Part shown: one piece after another, positions 8,454 to 16,913 of the stretch
Numbering within the stretch: position 1 is the stretch's first letter
Layout: each line of letters starts with the position of its first letter
DNA from: Saprospiraceae bacterium
Lineage (GTDB): Bacteria; Bacteroidota; Bacteroidia; Chitinophagales; Saprospiraceae
Length of the DNA: 49,130 bases
Assembly: GCA_013360405.1 (NCBI GenBank)
Contig: JABWBR010000036.1
Span: forward strand, 1 to 49,130
Reading direction: 5' to 3'
Notes under the pieces: generated by a model
The model's input: the letters and a program-made list of their open reading frames with translations, nothing else
What the model was told of the DNA's origin: nothing
The model's database searches: none
Made by a program: the position numbers and the translations under genes

Positions 8454-10316
8454 TCAAAAATGAAACCCATACCCGAAAAACACGGCTTTCATGCCGAATA
8501 CGCTGAATCCGCTCAGGATGACGCCGGCGATGATGAGTATGAAGGGAAGGTATACAATGCCTCTCAAAGCTTTGTTTTCCCATTTGATGTGGTGCATCAA
8601 GGGCAGTAGCAGGAAGGCCAGGCAGAGCCCCATAAAGGAGATCTGGAACATGGCCAGGGCTGCAATGCCGAATACCAGGGCGGTGAGGATCTCAAAACCC
8701 TGTACCAGCCGCGTGTCGGGATGACTTTTGGCCAGAAAATCCTGCCAGCCTTTGCGCATCCGGGTGAATAACCCTTCCTGCCGGTTTTTTTCATGGTATT
8801 CCGCCTGCCTGGTGTCGCCGGTGACTAAGAAAAAGGCTTTGCCGGAGATCATGTAGGCCAATACGCCCATCGAGGATAAGGGCGATAAGGCCGCGTATAA
8901 GGAGGTGCTGTGACTCAGGAATCTGAATAATTTTAACGGCTTGGGCGCCAATTCTAATACAAAACACAATACCGGCGCAAAAAACGTGAGCAGGGTAATG
9001 AGGTAAAAATCCCAGCCGTAGATGACCTGAAAACGGGGGTCGAGGGTGATCATCGGCAAGGTATACTCTGTGCCGCCCAACACAAAGGTGACCTGCTGCG
9101 AATGCCCGAAGAAGTACGGCAACACGAGGTTGGCGTTGATCATGAACGCGAAGTACAACAAGGTAAGCGGCAGGTTGAGCGTCGGAAAAAGGATGTCGAG
9201 TTTTTCGGTACAGGAGATGTTTTTTGCTTTTAGTAACCAACCCATTTTTTTTGATAGGAATTCGCTGGTGCCGCGCGTCCATTTCATGTGGCGGATGCGG
9301 AAAGCGCGCACGTTGTCGGGGAAGTCTTCGTAGCACACGACGTCTTCTACAAACCGACCGCGATACCCCTGTTCGCGCACGTGGATGGCAAAACCCAGGT
9401 CTTCGCTGACGATGTCGGGAAAACCGCCGGTTTCTTCCCAGCACTTGCGGCGCAGAAGGGCGCCGTGGCCCAGAAACATCACAAAACCGTAGTCGTTGCG
9501 CAGCGGCTGGTACCATTTCCAGTGGATGTCGATGCCCACGCCGAGGCTTTTCGACAGGGAACTCGTCGAATACGGGTTGGCGCGGTGGTTGGCCTGCGCA
9601 AAACCGCAGCTCGGGTCGGCTTCCATCACGGCTACCAGTTTGCTAAGGAAGTCGGTGGGCAGTATTTCGTCGGCGTCGGCGATGGCGAAGTAGGGCTCCT
9701 GGGTGGCCGCCACTGACAAGCCGTGGTTGAGGTTGCCGGCTTTGAATCCCTTGCGGTCGGGGCGGCGTATCACTTGTACCAATCCCGAATAACGCGCGGC
9801 GAATTCATCGACCTGCCGCTTGTATGCCTCGTCGCTGCTGTCGTCGAGGATGTATACCGTGTAGTTGGGATAGTCTTGCCTGACGCAAGACACTACGCTT
9901 TCTTCTACAAAATCGTTGCAGGTAGTGTAGAGGATGGCCACCGGTGGGTATTCGGTTAATACGGCGGTAGGCGTCACGCTTTTCTGTTTGCCGAAGCGGT
10001 TGTAATAGATGGCAAAAAGCACCACGCCGATGTTGTAGATGCCGTACAGCCAGGCAAAGTTGATGAAGAGGATAAACGCCCACAGGGCCAGCGTACTCGC
10101 CGGGTTGTAGGCCATATCGAGCAGTAGTAGCAGGCGCGGCTGAAACCAGATTGCCGCGGCGAGCCAGGCTGCGAAGATGCCTACGTACAGCGTAGGCCGT
10201 GGCGCCTTGGCGTATTGCTCGCGGGTGAGCGCCTGCGATCTGAGCGTGCGCCGTCTGCTCATCGGTAGATCAAGTGTAGCGCCTATATGCGATCCGGAGT
10301 TGGGAAAGGTGGTCAT
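8454..10316 (-). CDS. Membrane glycosyltransferase family 2, cellulose synthase-like
   Basis: A 620-residue processive glycosyltransferase that probably polymerises an exopolysaccharide across the inner membrane. About two membrane segments precede the catalytic domain (residues ~42-105). The GT2/GT-A domain shows ILDDSSDE (~157), DRKGFKAGNLNHGL (~187), the metal-binding DAD at 214-216, the EDLG acid box near 305 and RHMKW at 342-346, in the place of the QxxRW motif of cellulose and hyaluronan synthases. Several further membrane segments follow (residues ~370-620). There is no PilZ domain, so c-di-GMP control of BcsA type is not seen. It is the second gene of a minus-strand pair, 30 bases after the YaiO-like protein, suggesting that synthesis and outer-membrane export are coupled. 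Substrate unknown. Confidence 0.85.
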   Translation of the reverse strand: MTTFPNSGSHIGATLDLPMSRRRTLRSQALTREQYAKAPRPTLYVGIFAAWLAAAIWFQPRLLLLLDMAYNPASTLALWAFILFINFAWLYGIYNIGVVLFAIYYNRFGKQKSVTPTAVLTEYPPVAILYTTCNDFVEESVVSCVRQDYPNYTVYILDDSSDEAYKRQVDEFAARYSGLVQVIRRPDRKGFKAGNLNHGLSVAATQEPYFAIADADEILPTDFLSKLVAVMEADPSCGFAQANHRANPYSTSSLSKSLGVGIDIHWKWYQPLRNDYGFVMFLGHGALLRRKCWEETGGFPDIVSEDLGFAIHVREQGYRGRFVEDVVCYEDFPDNVRAFRIRHMKWTRGTSEFLSKKMGWLLKAKNISCTEKLDILFPTLNLPLTLLYFAFMINANLVLPYFFGHSQQVTFVLGGTEYTLPMITLDPRFQVIYGWDFYLITLLTFFAPVLCFVLELAPKPLKLFRFLSHSTSLYAALSPLSSMGVLAYMISGKAFFLVTGDTRQAEYHEKNRQEGLFTRMRKGWQDFLAKSHPDTRLVQGFEILTALVFGIAALAMFQISFMGLCLAFLLLPLMHHIKWENKALRGIVYLPFILIIAGVILSGFSVFGMKAVFFGYGFHF

Positions 10317-10346
10317 AACTAGTGGATTTCGCGGTTAATAAGTTGT

Positions 10347-11678
10347 TTATTCAAATCGGATTTTGGCGCCGATGGCCAAGGAAGTAAGGTCTTCTACAAT
10401 GCCCTTTTCGTAGCGCAGTGCTGCCAGGCCCCATACGCGGTTGCCGAAAGGCAGCAAGGCGGTGAGTAGTCCGCCGTATAGCTGTCTGTTGTTTGCGCTT
10501 TCGCCGGTGGGCGCTTTGCCGTAGATGAAGCCGAGGTTCAACTCGTAGCCGTTTGCGGTGCGGAATTTATTGTTGAGCATCACGCGGTGCTCTACGCCCG
10601 GGTCGTTGACCACTTTCGCCAGGAAGTAGTGTGGCTCGATGGCGAAATATTTGCCCAGCGGGGCATGCAGGGCCGCAAAGGTCATCCATTCGTTGCTGGA
10701 GGTAGACGACAATCCCACAAAGCCGCCGGCTTTTACACTCCAGTCGCCGGGCAGAAAAACTACGTGTTCGGCGGCGACAACCTTTTGGTTAATGTTGCCG
10801 GGCAGCCGCCGCACACCCAGGTCGAGGCGGCTGGTGGCATTTTTCTTCCAGTCGTATACCGCGCCGCCCATGATCGTCTGCGCGTTTTGGTTTTGGCGGA
10901 TGACGGAGGAGATATCCATCGCCAGGGCGTTGTCGTAGCGCAGTCCCAGGCGCAATCGCTTGCTAATGCGTCCCGAGATGCCCAGCAGACGTATGCCGAA
11001 TTTATTTTCGCCGTCTACCATCGAAAAGCCGGGTAGTACGTCCACTTCGAGGAGAGCGGCTTGTTGAAAGCTGCTTTGCCAGACTTCCTGCACGGCTTTG
11101 TTTTCGGGCGACTGCTGCAAGGCCGGCTGTATGGCTTCGCGCGCCTTGCGAGCCTGATGCAGTTGCAGGTAGGCCTGTGCCAGCGCCACGCGATAAGACG
11201 TCTCGCGGGGGTAGCGTTTTACCAGCGAGCTGAAACTGGTTACAGCCGCCTGGGAATCGTCCTGCCAGAGTTGTACGTATGCCAATCCCTTTTCTGCTTC
11301 GAGATTCGAGGGGTCGAGTTGGGCGAGCGCTTCAAACTGCCGGGTTGCTTCGGCGTATTGACCGCCCCAGGCCAGGTTATAGGCGCGGCCGGTCATGGCC
11401 TGTGTATTGCGGGGCTCCTTGGCTAATACCGCATTAAATTCGCGTTCGGCGGCGCCACGTGAGCCCATCCAGGAGTGGTTGTAGGCGCTGCCCAGCAGGG
11501 CTGCTATATTGCCGGGTTCTTTGCTCAATATGGCATTGTAAATGGTTTCGGCCTCCTGGTAACGACCCTGGCCGGCCAATTCGTCGGCTTTTTGCAGGTT
11601 TTGCGCCTGTGCGCCGCCAGTGGCAATGGCTAGCATCAGGGCAATGAATAGGACAAGGGTGCTTTTGCTTTTTTTCAT
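10347..11678 (-). CDS. TPR protein with YaiO-like outer membrane barrel
   Basis: About 443 residues. The ATG at 11678 gives a good signal peptide (MKKSKSTLVLFIALML...GGAQAQ); the longer frame from 11798 adds an unlikely 40-residue front. Residues ~25-200 are tandem TPRs (ADELAGQGRYQEAETIYNAIL, TGRAYNLAWGGQYAEATRQF, EKGLAYVQLWQDDSQAAVTS, RVALAQAYLQLHQARKAREA). The remainder (~220-443) is a beta-barrel of the YaiO type, ending IGAKIRFE with a terminal aromatic near the end. The combination of periplasmic TPRs with a barrel resembles BcsC/AlgE-like polysaccharide exporters. It lies immediately upstream of the GT2 synthase (30-base gap), and I infer that the two make and export one polymer. No promoter box of the TAnnTTTG type is obvious upstream. 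Confidence 0.82.
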   Translation of the reverse strand: MKKSKSTLVLFIALMLAIATGGAQAQNLQKADELAGQGRYQEAETIYNAILSKEPGNIAALLGSAYNHSWMGSRGAAEREFNAVLAKEPRNTQAMTGRAYNLAWGGQYAEATRQFEALAQLDPSNLEAEKGLAYVQLWQDDSQAAVTSFSSLVKRYPRETSYRVALAQAYLQLHQARKAREAIQPALQQSPENKAVQEVWQSSFQQAALLEVDVLPGFSMVDGENKFGIRLLGISGRISKRLRLGLRYDNALAMDISSVIRQNQNAQTIMGGAVYDWKKNATSRLDLGVRRLPGNINQKVVAAEHVVFLPGDWSVKAGGFVGLSSTSSNEWMTFAALHAPLGKYFAIEPHYFLAKVVNDPGVEHRVMLNNKFRTANGYELNLGFIYGKAPTGESANNRQLYGGLLTALLPFGNRVWGLAALRYEKGIVEDLTSLAIGAKIRFE

Positions 11679-11932
11679 GGCAAATCTTTTTTCCACAAAG
11701 AAGAGCCAAGCAGCGCCCGTAAAAAAATTATTAGCGCCGAACGGGAAGGATTGAGTACTGAATGGGGAGACGGGGCGAACTGTGCAATGGGTGTGCATGA
11801 TTTTTTAACCCATATTGCGATAGGGTGTAAATGTTACCAGTCCTTTTTGAAAAAACACCCTACTAAGGGAATTCTAAATCCCCATACTGCGTTAAGCCAT
11901 GCGAAACCACACGGCAAAAAATAGATTCTCAA

Positions 11933-12844
11933 ATGAAAGTCCTAAGCGAAATCATCGATTATCTCATCTCCCACGATAAGTTGGACGAATTCGCTATGCG
12001 ATTTTTGGAGGAACAGGGATTCTATAATCGCTGGTCACAAGTAGACGACGACATCTACTACGATGAAGTTGAGCAACTGGCCAAAGCCCTGCAACAACTG
12101 GAGGAAGATGAGGAAGAACGCAATTTAACCCTTGAAATCCAGGCAATAGCCCATGAATTGCTTCAATCCAAAAAAGGAAAAGGCCGGCGCAGTCGCCCAC
12201 GAAAAAAGCGAATCAGCTTGCGCGAACTCAATGCGGAGATTCTTTCTCACATCGACGAATGGACAAGTGAGTTGGCGCCTTTATTTTCGCTTACCGGATT
12301 GCCGCCTGCAGAGGTGGCGGCGCGCTTGAAATTTGATTTTGTTGAAGATATGCCTTCGCTTGCGCAAAAAACGGAGCAGGTGTTGAAATATCAGCCCCGC
12401 CTGTTGGGGCCGATTTCAAAGAGCCTTTTTTATACTGATCACCAGCAACTGCTGCTGAAAAAGATGAAGCAACTGCCGCTAAGACAGCGGCTGCGGCTTA
12501 GGCAGTGGCTGTTCGACAAGAATGCAAAAACTACGCTGCAAGGCCAGGGATTTACTTTCTTACGGCATTGTCTCGACTTACAGGAAACCGTGCTGTGGCA
12601 ATGGGTTTCCGCGCACCCCTCTTTACAGGGCCAGGAAGACTATTATGGAAAAACGTATAGCGATTTTTGCAGCGAATACCGGCCAATTGGCGAAATACTC
12701 CTCGCACTGGGGAACGCCCGCGACCGCAGCAATGGGCAGCCGGCAGAATGGCTGAGTTTATACTTGTACTTGATTAGTATGTGTGGAACTGACGGCGTGC
12801 CGGTATATCTGGCTTTTGAAAGGAGAATTACAGAAACAGCATAA
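11933..12844 (+). CDS. Unknown protein, first gene of the MoxR-VWA unit
   Basis: A 303-residue soluble protein that I do not recognise. The first ~85 residues are acidic and helical (AKALQQLEEDEEERNLTLEI), followed by a very basic patch (KKGKGRRSRPRKKR, about residues 80-93) and then a mostly helical domain with the conserved-looking segment LKKMKQLPLRQRLRLRQWLF. No signal peptide, membrane segment, nucleotide-binding or catalytic motif is visible. It is followed after 15 bases by the AAA+ ATPase and is almost certainly cotranscribed with it and the VWA gene. By analogy with other MoxR-VWA gene sets, an adaptor or a target of the ATPase/VWA pair is plausible, but this is inference from position only. 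The start ATG is preceded by the A-rich ATTCTCAA. Confidence 0.65.
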   Translation: MKVLSEIIDYLISHDKLDEFAMRFLEEQGFYNRWSQVDDDIYYDEVEQLAKALQQLEEDEEERNLTLEIQAIAHELLQSKKGKGRRSRPRKKRISLRELNAEILSHIDEWTSELAPLFSLTGLPPAEVAARLKFDFVEDMPSLAQKTEQVLKYQPRLLGPISKSLFYTDHQQLLLKKMKQLPLRQRLRLRQWLFDKNAKTTLQGQGFTFLRHCLDLQETVLWQWVSAHPSLQGQEDYYGKTYSDFCSEYRPIGEILLALGNARDRSNGQPAEWLSLYLYLISMCGTDGVPVYLAFERRITETA

Positions 12845-12859
12845 AATTTAACCCTCACA

Positions 12860-13891
12860 ATGAGCACCATAAACGAAGAAACCGTCACCCTCAACGAGGC
12901 CAAGGCGCTGATCAGGGAATTGGCCTCGAAAGAGAGCCTGTTGCTGTTGTCGGCGCCAGGCGTGGGCAAATCCGACATCGTGCGGCAGGCAGCTGCGGAG
13001 GCCGGCCTGCCAGTGCGTTCGCTGCTGGGTACTCAGATAGCCCCGGAGGACGTGAGCGGCATCCCCCGTATCATCAACGAACGTTCGGTATTTTGCCCTC
13101 CGCGCATTTTGCTGCCGGAAGAACCTGAGCCGTTTTGCCTCTTCCTCGATGAGTTTCCCGCCGCCTCGCCCGACGTGCAGAAGGCTCTTTACGCCCTGCT
13201 GCTTGAGAGGCGACTCGGCGAACATACCCTGCCGGAGGGTACCTGGGTAGTGGCCGCGGGCAACCGCCAGGAAGACCGCGCGCTGGTGCGTCAGATGAGC
13301 AGCGCGCTGGTGAACCGCACGTTTTTGCTTCATATACGGGCAGATGTGAAGGAATGGCTCACCTGGGCCGGGCAAAACAACGTGCGCCGCGAGATCATTG
13401 CTTTCGTTGCTTTTATGCCGGAAGTACTCATGCGGCCGGTACCGGCAAGCCCGGTGCCTTTCTCCACACCGAGAGCCTGGGCTTCGCTATCGCAGGCTCT
13501 CGACCTGGTAGAAAAAGGGGGCATTCTGGATCGCACTACCCGCAGAGCGTTAGCCTTCGGCAGGGTTTCTCCCGAAGACGCCGCTGTGTTCTGTGCCGTG
13601 GCGGAAGAAAATATTGACAATGTGCTCTCGTTGGAGGAATATATCAATCAGCCCGAATTATTGCCGGAAGACCCTGCAACCCTCTGGTTTGTGTTATGTC
13701 GCATTAAAAATGCGCTGGCCAACGGGGTTTTGAATGCCTACCCCCCGGAAAGGCTCAACGCCTTCCTCATGGCGCTGCCGCGCGAACACCGATTTGCCTT
13801 GCTAACAGGTAAAGTATACCAGTGGGGTGAACTCGGCGTAGAAGAAGCGCTCTTTGAGTCGCTCCGCGAAGTGACGGGGCTGCCCGATTAA
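12860..13891 (+). CDS. MoxR-type AAA+ ATPase
   Basis: A 343-residue ATPase of the MoxR branch of AAA+ proteins, which work with VWA-domain partners to insert metals or remodel protein complexes. Walker A is SAPGVGKS (residues 31-38, with Ser in place of the first Gly), Walker B is CLFLDEF (Asp97, Glu98), and sensor 1 is VVAAGN with an Arg-rich region after it (LVRQMSSALVNRTFLL). A helical lid follows, with PFSTPRAWASLSQAL, as is usual in MoxR proteins (sensor 2 region). Length is normal. It starts 15 bases after the unknown gene and ends 12 bases before the VWA gene, so all three should be cotranslated at fixed ratio. Substrate unknown. Confidence 0.88.
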   Translation: MSTINEETVTLNEAKALIRELASKESLLLLSAPGVGKSDIVRQAAAEAGLPVRSLLGTQIAPEDVSGIPRIINERSVFCPPRILLPEEPEPFCLFLDEFPAASPDVQKALYALLLERRLGEHTLPEGTWVVAAGNRQEDRALVRQMSSALVNRTFLLHIRADVKEWLTWAGQNNVRREIIAFVAFMPEVLMRPVPASPVPFSTPRAWASLSQALDLVEKGGILDRTTRRALAFGRVSPEDAAVFCAVAEENIDNVLSLEEYINQPELLPEDPATLWFVLCRIKNALANGVLNAYPPERLNAFLMALPREHRFALLTGKVYQWGELGVEEALFESLREVTGLPD

Positions 13892-13903
13892 AGTAAATTC
13901 ATC

Positions 13904-15268
13904 ATGGAAGATCGTTTAGCACATATTGAAAAAAAGGCCAAACTGGCCCTCAGCAATGTGCTGATCGCCATGCCGTACCTGGCGGGGTTAGTCGCACAAG
14001 TGCGCCTGTATATCGATGAAAGGGTGGAGACCGCCGGTATCTTCGCCTCGGGGAGGCTGTTGGTAAACCCTCAATGGCTTGCCAAATTATCGATGCCCGA
14101 GGCGACCTTCGTGATGGCCCACGAGCTTATGCACCTGGTATTGCAAACCCACGAAAGGGCAGCCGGTAGCGACCCCAAGTTGGTCAATATAGCCCACGAT
14201 ATGGTGATCAATCAGATTTTGGAGCACAAATTGGAGATGTACACTCCTGCCGGTGGCCTCCAATATTATCAACTGATTGACCAGTCGAGCTGGTACCGCT
14301 TTAACGAACCGGGAGCGGTACCCTTGGAAGAAGTGATGGCTTTAATCCAGGCCAATAATTCTGAAAAAAAACTGGCAGCCTTGCCTTGCTGGAGCATAGT
14401 GCCCGAAAATAAAGCCCGGGCTGAAGCCCCTCCCCTCAGCGATTTGGGCGAAACGCTGGCACTGGTATTTGGCAAACCGGCATCTCAGTCTTCAACACCG
14501 CCGCCGACACCGCAACTGCTGAAGGGCGATGTCTTTTCCATAGAAGACGAAAGACGGCTGTTTCCCCACGAAACAGCCAGGCAACTTGCTAAATCCGCCC
14601 AGGAAATCCAGCGTCGAGCTATTAACGCCCTCAGTGCCGAGCAGGCACAAAACGCCATGAATCGGCTTGTGGACGACTCATACGAAAGGGGATATTCGCC
14701 TGGAGATAGTATGTTCACCCTGGAAGCGCTCAAGTCGCACTACAACCCGCCTTGGCAGTGGGCATTACAGCAGTGGATGGAAGCCACCGCTCCTGCGGGG
14801 AATAGTTATGCCCGCCCGAGCCGTCGGGGGCAATATGCCGAATTTGTCAGGCCGGGCAAAACACGGAAGGGCGAAACCATCCATGTCGTACTCGACACCA
14901 GCGGGTCGATGTCCGACGAACTACGACAAATCCTGGGTGTGATGGCCTCTTTTTGCGAAATCACCGGTGTGGATGCAGTTCATGTGCTCCAGTGCGATAC
15001 CGAAGTTACCGCCGACGAATGGGTGTCTGCTGCCGAGCTGTCCAATTTCAACATCTTCGGCCTGGGTGGCAGCGATATGAGCCCGGCCATGTACCAACTC
15101 GCCGAAGACCCTGAGGTAGAGCGCGCTATTGTCATCACCGACGGAGAAATCGGGTACCCGTATCACCCTATGCCTTATGAGGTGTTGTGGGTACTTACAT
15201 CGCAAGGTAGCAGGTACAGACGCGATTTTAACCCAGGTTATGGGCAGGTAATTGGACTAACAGCCTAA
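13904..15268 (+). CDS. Metallopeptidase-like/VWA protein (DUF2201, COG3864)
   Basis: A 454-residue protein with two parts. The N-terminal DUF2201-type domain contains MAHELMHLVLQTHER, an HExxH zinc-binding motif (His73, Glu74, His77). The C-terminal part (from about residue 325) is a VWA-like domain with the MIDAS signature DTSGSMS, a later Thr/Asp region (GGSDMSP) and VITDGEIGYP. A Pro-rich linker lies near residues 195-210. In this family the peptidase-like and VWA halves occur together next to MoxR ATPases, as here (12-base gap). All metal-binding residues are present, so the domain may be catalytically active; the substrate is unknown. Its TAA stop overlaps the stop of the convergent cyclase gene (shared CTAA at 15265-15268), leaving no space for a terminator between them. 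Confidence 0.85.
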   Translation: MEDRLAHIEKKAKLALSNVLIAMPYLAGLVAQVRLYIDERVETAGIFASGRLLVNPQWLAKLSMPEATFVMAHELMHLVLQTHERAAGSDPKLVNIAHDMVINQILEHKLEMYTPAGGLQYYQLIDQSSWYRFNEPGAVPLEEVMALIQANNSEKKLAALPCWSIVPENKARAEAPPLSDLGETLALVFGKPASQSSTPPPTPQLLKGDVFSIEDERRLFPHETARQLAKSAQEIQRRAINALSAEQAQNAMNRLVDDSYERGYSPGDSMFTLEALKSHYNPPWQWALQQWMEATAPAGNSYARPSRRGQYAEFVRPGKTRKGETIHVVLDTSGSMSDELRQILGVMASFCEITGVDAVHVLQCDTEVTADEWVSAAELSNFNIFGLGGSDMSPAMYQLAEDPEVERAIVITDGEIGYPYHPMPYEVLWVLTSQGSRYRRDFNPGYGQVIGLTA

Positions 15269-16725
15269 CCCTCCACAAAATACATCGCCACCTGGTTCAG
15301 GTTTTTGATAGACACCAGGCCGCGGGCTTCGCACTTGAATTCTGACTTGACGAGTTTGTAGGTCGTTTCCGAGATATTCACGCGGCCGGCTTCGCTGCTG
15401 GTTTCGAGGCGGGAGGCCACGTTGACGGTGTCGCCCCAGATATCGTAGGCAAATTTTTTAGAGCCCACCACGCCGGCCACCAACGGACCGGTATGGATGC
15501 CGATGCGGGCTTCGAAGAAGGGTTTACCGGCTTTTTGCCTTTCTTCTTTGAATTTGGCGAGCAATGATTGTATTTCCAATGCGGCCTTTACTACGTCTTT
15601 GGGCGAGCTGCCCTGTATGTCGGGTATGCCGCCTACGCACATATAGGCATCGCCGATGGTTTTTATTTTTTCGATTTGATATTTGCCGATGATATAGTCG
15701 AACGCTTTGAAATACACGTCCAGCTCTGCTACCAGTTGCTCCGGCGGCAGCGTCTTGGCTATTTGGCTAAAGTCTTTAAAATCGGAAAACATCACCGTGG
15801 CCTGTTCGTAGCGGCGGGCTTTGGTAATGCCGCTGTTTTTCAATTCATCGGCGACCATTGCCGGCAGGATATTCAGCAACAGCATTTCCGAGCGCTGCTG
15901 CTCGGCAATAAGCGCCTCGTTTTTGGCATTTAAAATGATGTTGTATTTTTTTATTTCGCTAAAGCGGAAATAGATGCCGACTGCCAACAAAGTCAATATG
16001 CCGGCGATGGCGATTAAGAAATTGCGCTGTGAAGATTGCAGCCGGAGTTGGTTATGCTGCAGCGCCACCTGCGTTTTTTGATCTTTAAGTTCTAATTCCT
16101 TTTTTTCTAAAAGAAAAGCATCCTGCATACGGGCCATTTCAATAGAATCCAGGTAGTTTTTTTGCATCGCCAATAGCAGTTCCGCCTTCACTTGTGCGGC
16201 GCTGAGCGACTGCACGCGCTGCTGAAGATCTTGGGTTTGGCTGCCCAATTGCGCCACTTTTTCCGACAGGTTTTTGTTGGCTTCGGCGCCCGCAATCTGG
16301 CTTTGAATGGCCGCTAATTGTTTTTGATATAAAGCCAATGCCGTATCATCTTCTTCCAGGCGGGCTATTTCGCTGAGCAGTTGCAGGTTGCGGGTCTCCA
16401 GGTCTTTGTTATCGACGCTCGCCAATAATTCCTGGCTTTTTTTCAGCGCTTTTTCGGCGTTATTGCGATTGGCCGACTGTCGCCTGGTCATTTTGAGCAG
16501 AGATTGGCCCTCCCAGTTCAATGCCTGGGCCATCAGTTCGTTGTTTTTGGTGGATTGCCCCAACTGGTAGATCAGCCTGGCCTGTTCGACAGCTTTGTCG
16601 TAGTCGCCCCGGTCGTGAAAAACCTGCCAGTTTTGGGCAAGTTTGTCTTCATTCCCACCCTGTTGCCCAAAGGTGAGAGATTGACAGGCAAGGAATAGCA
16701 GTGCAGCTATGGTAAGGTTTCCCAT
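15265..16725 (-). CDS. Class III adenylate cyclase with TPR-like sensor and coiled coil
   Basis: A 486-residue membrane protein. A signal peptide-like start (MGNLTIAALLFLACQSLTFG) is followed by an extracytoplasmic TPR-like helical region (~25-150), a long coiled coil, one membrane segment (about residues 235-256, NFLIAIAGILTLLAVGIYF), a second short helix with LLLNILPAMVADELK, and the cyclase catalytic domain (~300-486). The metal-binding Asp is in MFSDFKDF and the second in IKTIGDAYM; the preceding Lys and the Asp in YDIWGDTVNVASRLE are the adenine-specifying pair, and Asn/Arg of NVASR are the transition-state residues. It should therefore make cAMP from ATP on sensing a periplasmic cue. 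TPR-coiled coil-cyclase architectures are common in Saprospiria and Cytophagia. The stop overlaps the convergent VWA gene by four bases. Confidence 0.87.
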   Translation of the reverse strand: MGNLTIAALLFLACQSLTFGQQGGNEDKLAQNWQVFHDRGDYDKAVEQARLIYQLGQSTKNNELMAQALNWEGQSLLKMTRRQSANRNNAEKALKKSQELLASVDNKDLETRNLQLLSEIARLEEDDTALALYQKQLAAIQSQIAGAEANKNLSEKVAQLGSQTQDLQQRVQSLSAAQVKAELLLAMQKNYLDSIEMARMQDAFLLEKKELELKDQKTQVALQHNQLRLQSSQRNFLIAIAGILTLLAVGIYFRFSEIKKYNIILNAKNEALIAEQQRSEMLLLNILPAMVADELKNSGITKARRYEQATVMFSDFKDFSQIAKTLPPEQLVAELDVYFKAFDYIIGKYQIEKIKTIGDAYMCVGGIPDIQGSSPKDVVKAALEIQSLLAKFKEERQKAGKPFFEARIGIHTGPLVAGVVGSKKFAYDIWGDTVNVASRLETSSEAGRVNISETTYKLVKSEFKCEARGLVSIKNLNQVAMYFVEG

Positions 16726-16821
16726 TAGTGTATAACTGGGTTTGTGTAGATCTTCTTTTTAACAAAAATGCTGAGCCAGAGTTTCCGCATGCAATTTAAG
16801 GAGAAAATCCTAATCCGCCGA

Positions 16822-16911
16822 TCGCGGATTGCGGATTGCGGATTGCGGATTGCGGATTGCGGATTTTGTCCAGGATAAATCCGAATTCCGAAATCGCAAA
16901 TCGCGATCGCC
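16822..16911. repeat. Self-complementary tandem array, unit GGATTGC
   Basis: Five near-perfect GGATTGC units (16826-16866), then a short loop and a degenerate complementary arm (AATCCGAATTCCGAAATCGC, then AAATCGCGATCGCC, to 16911). It ends two bases before the stop of the minus-strand cytochrome gene and lies upstream of the cyclase gene. A terminator role is plausible for the cytochrome transcript. Confidence 0.8.
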
Positions 16912-16913
16912 AC

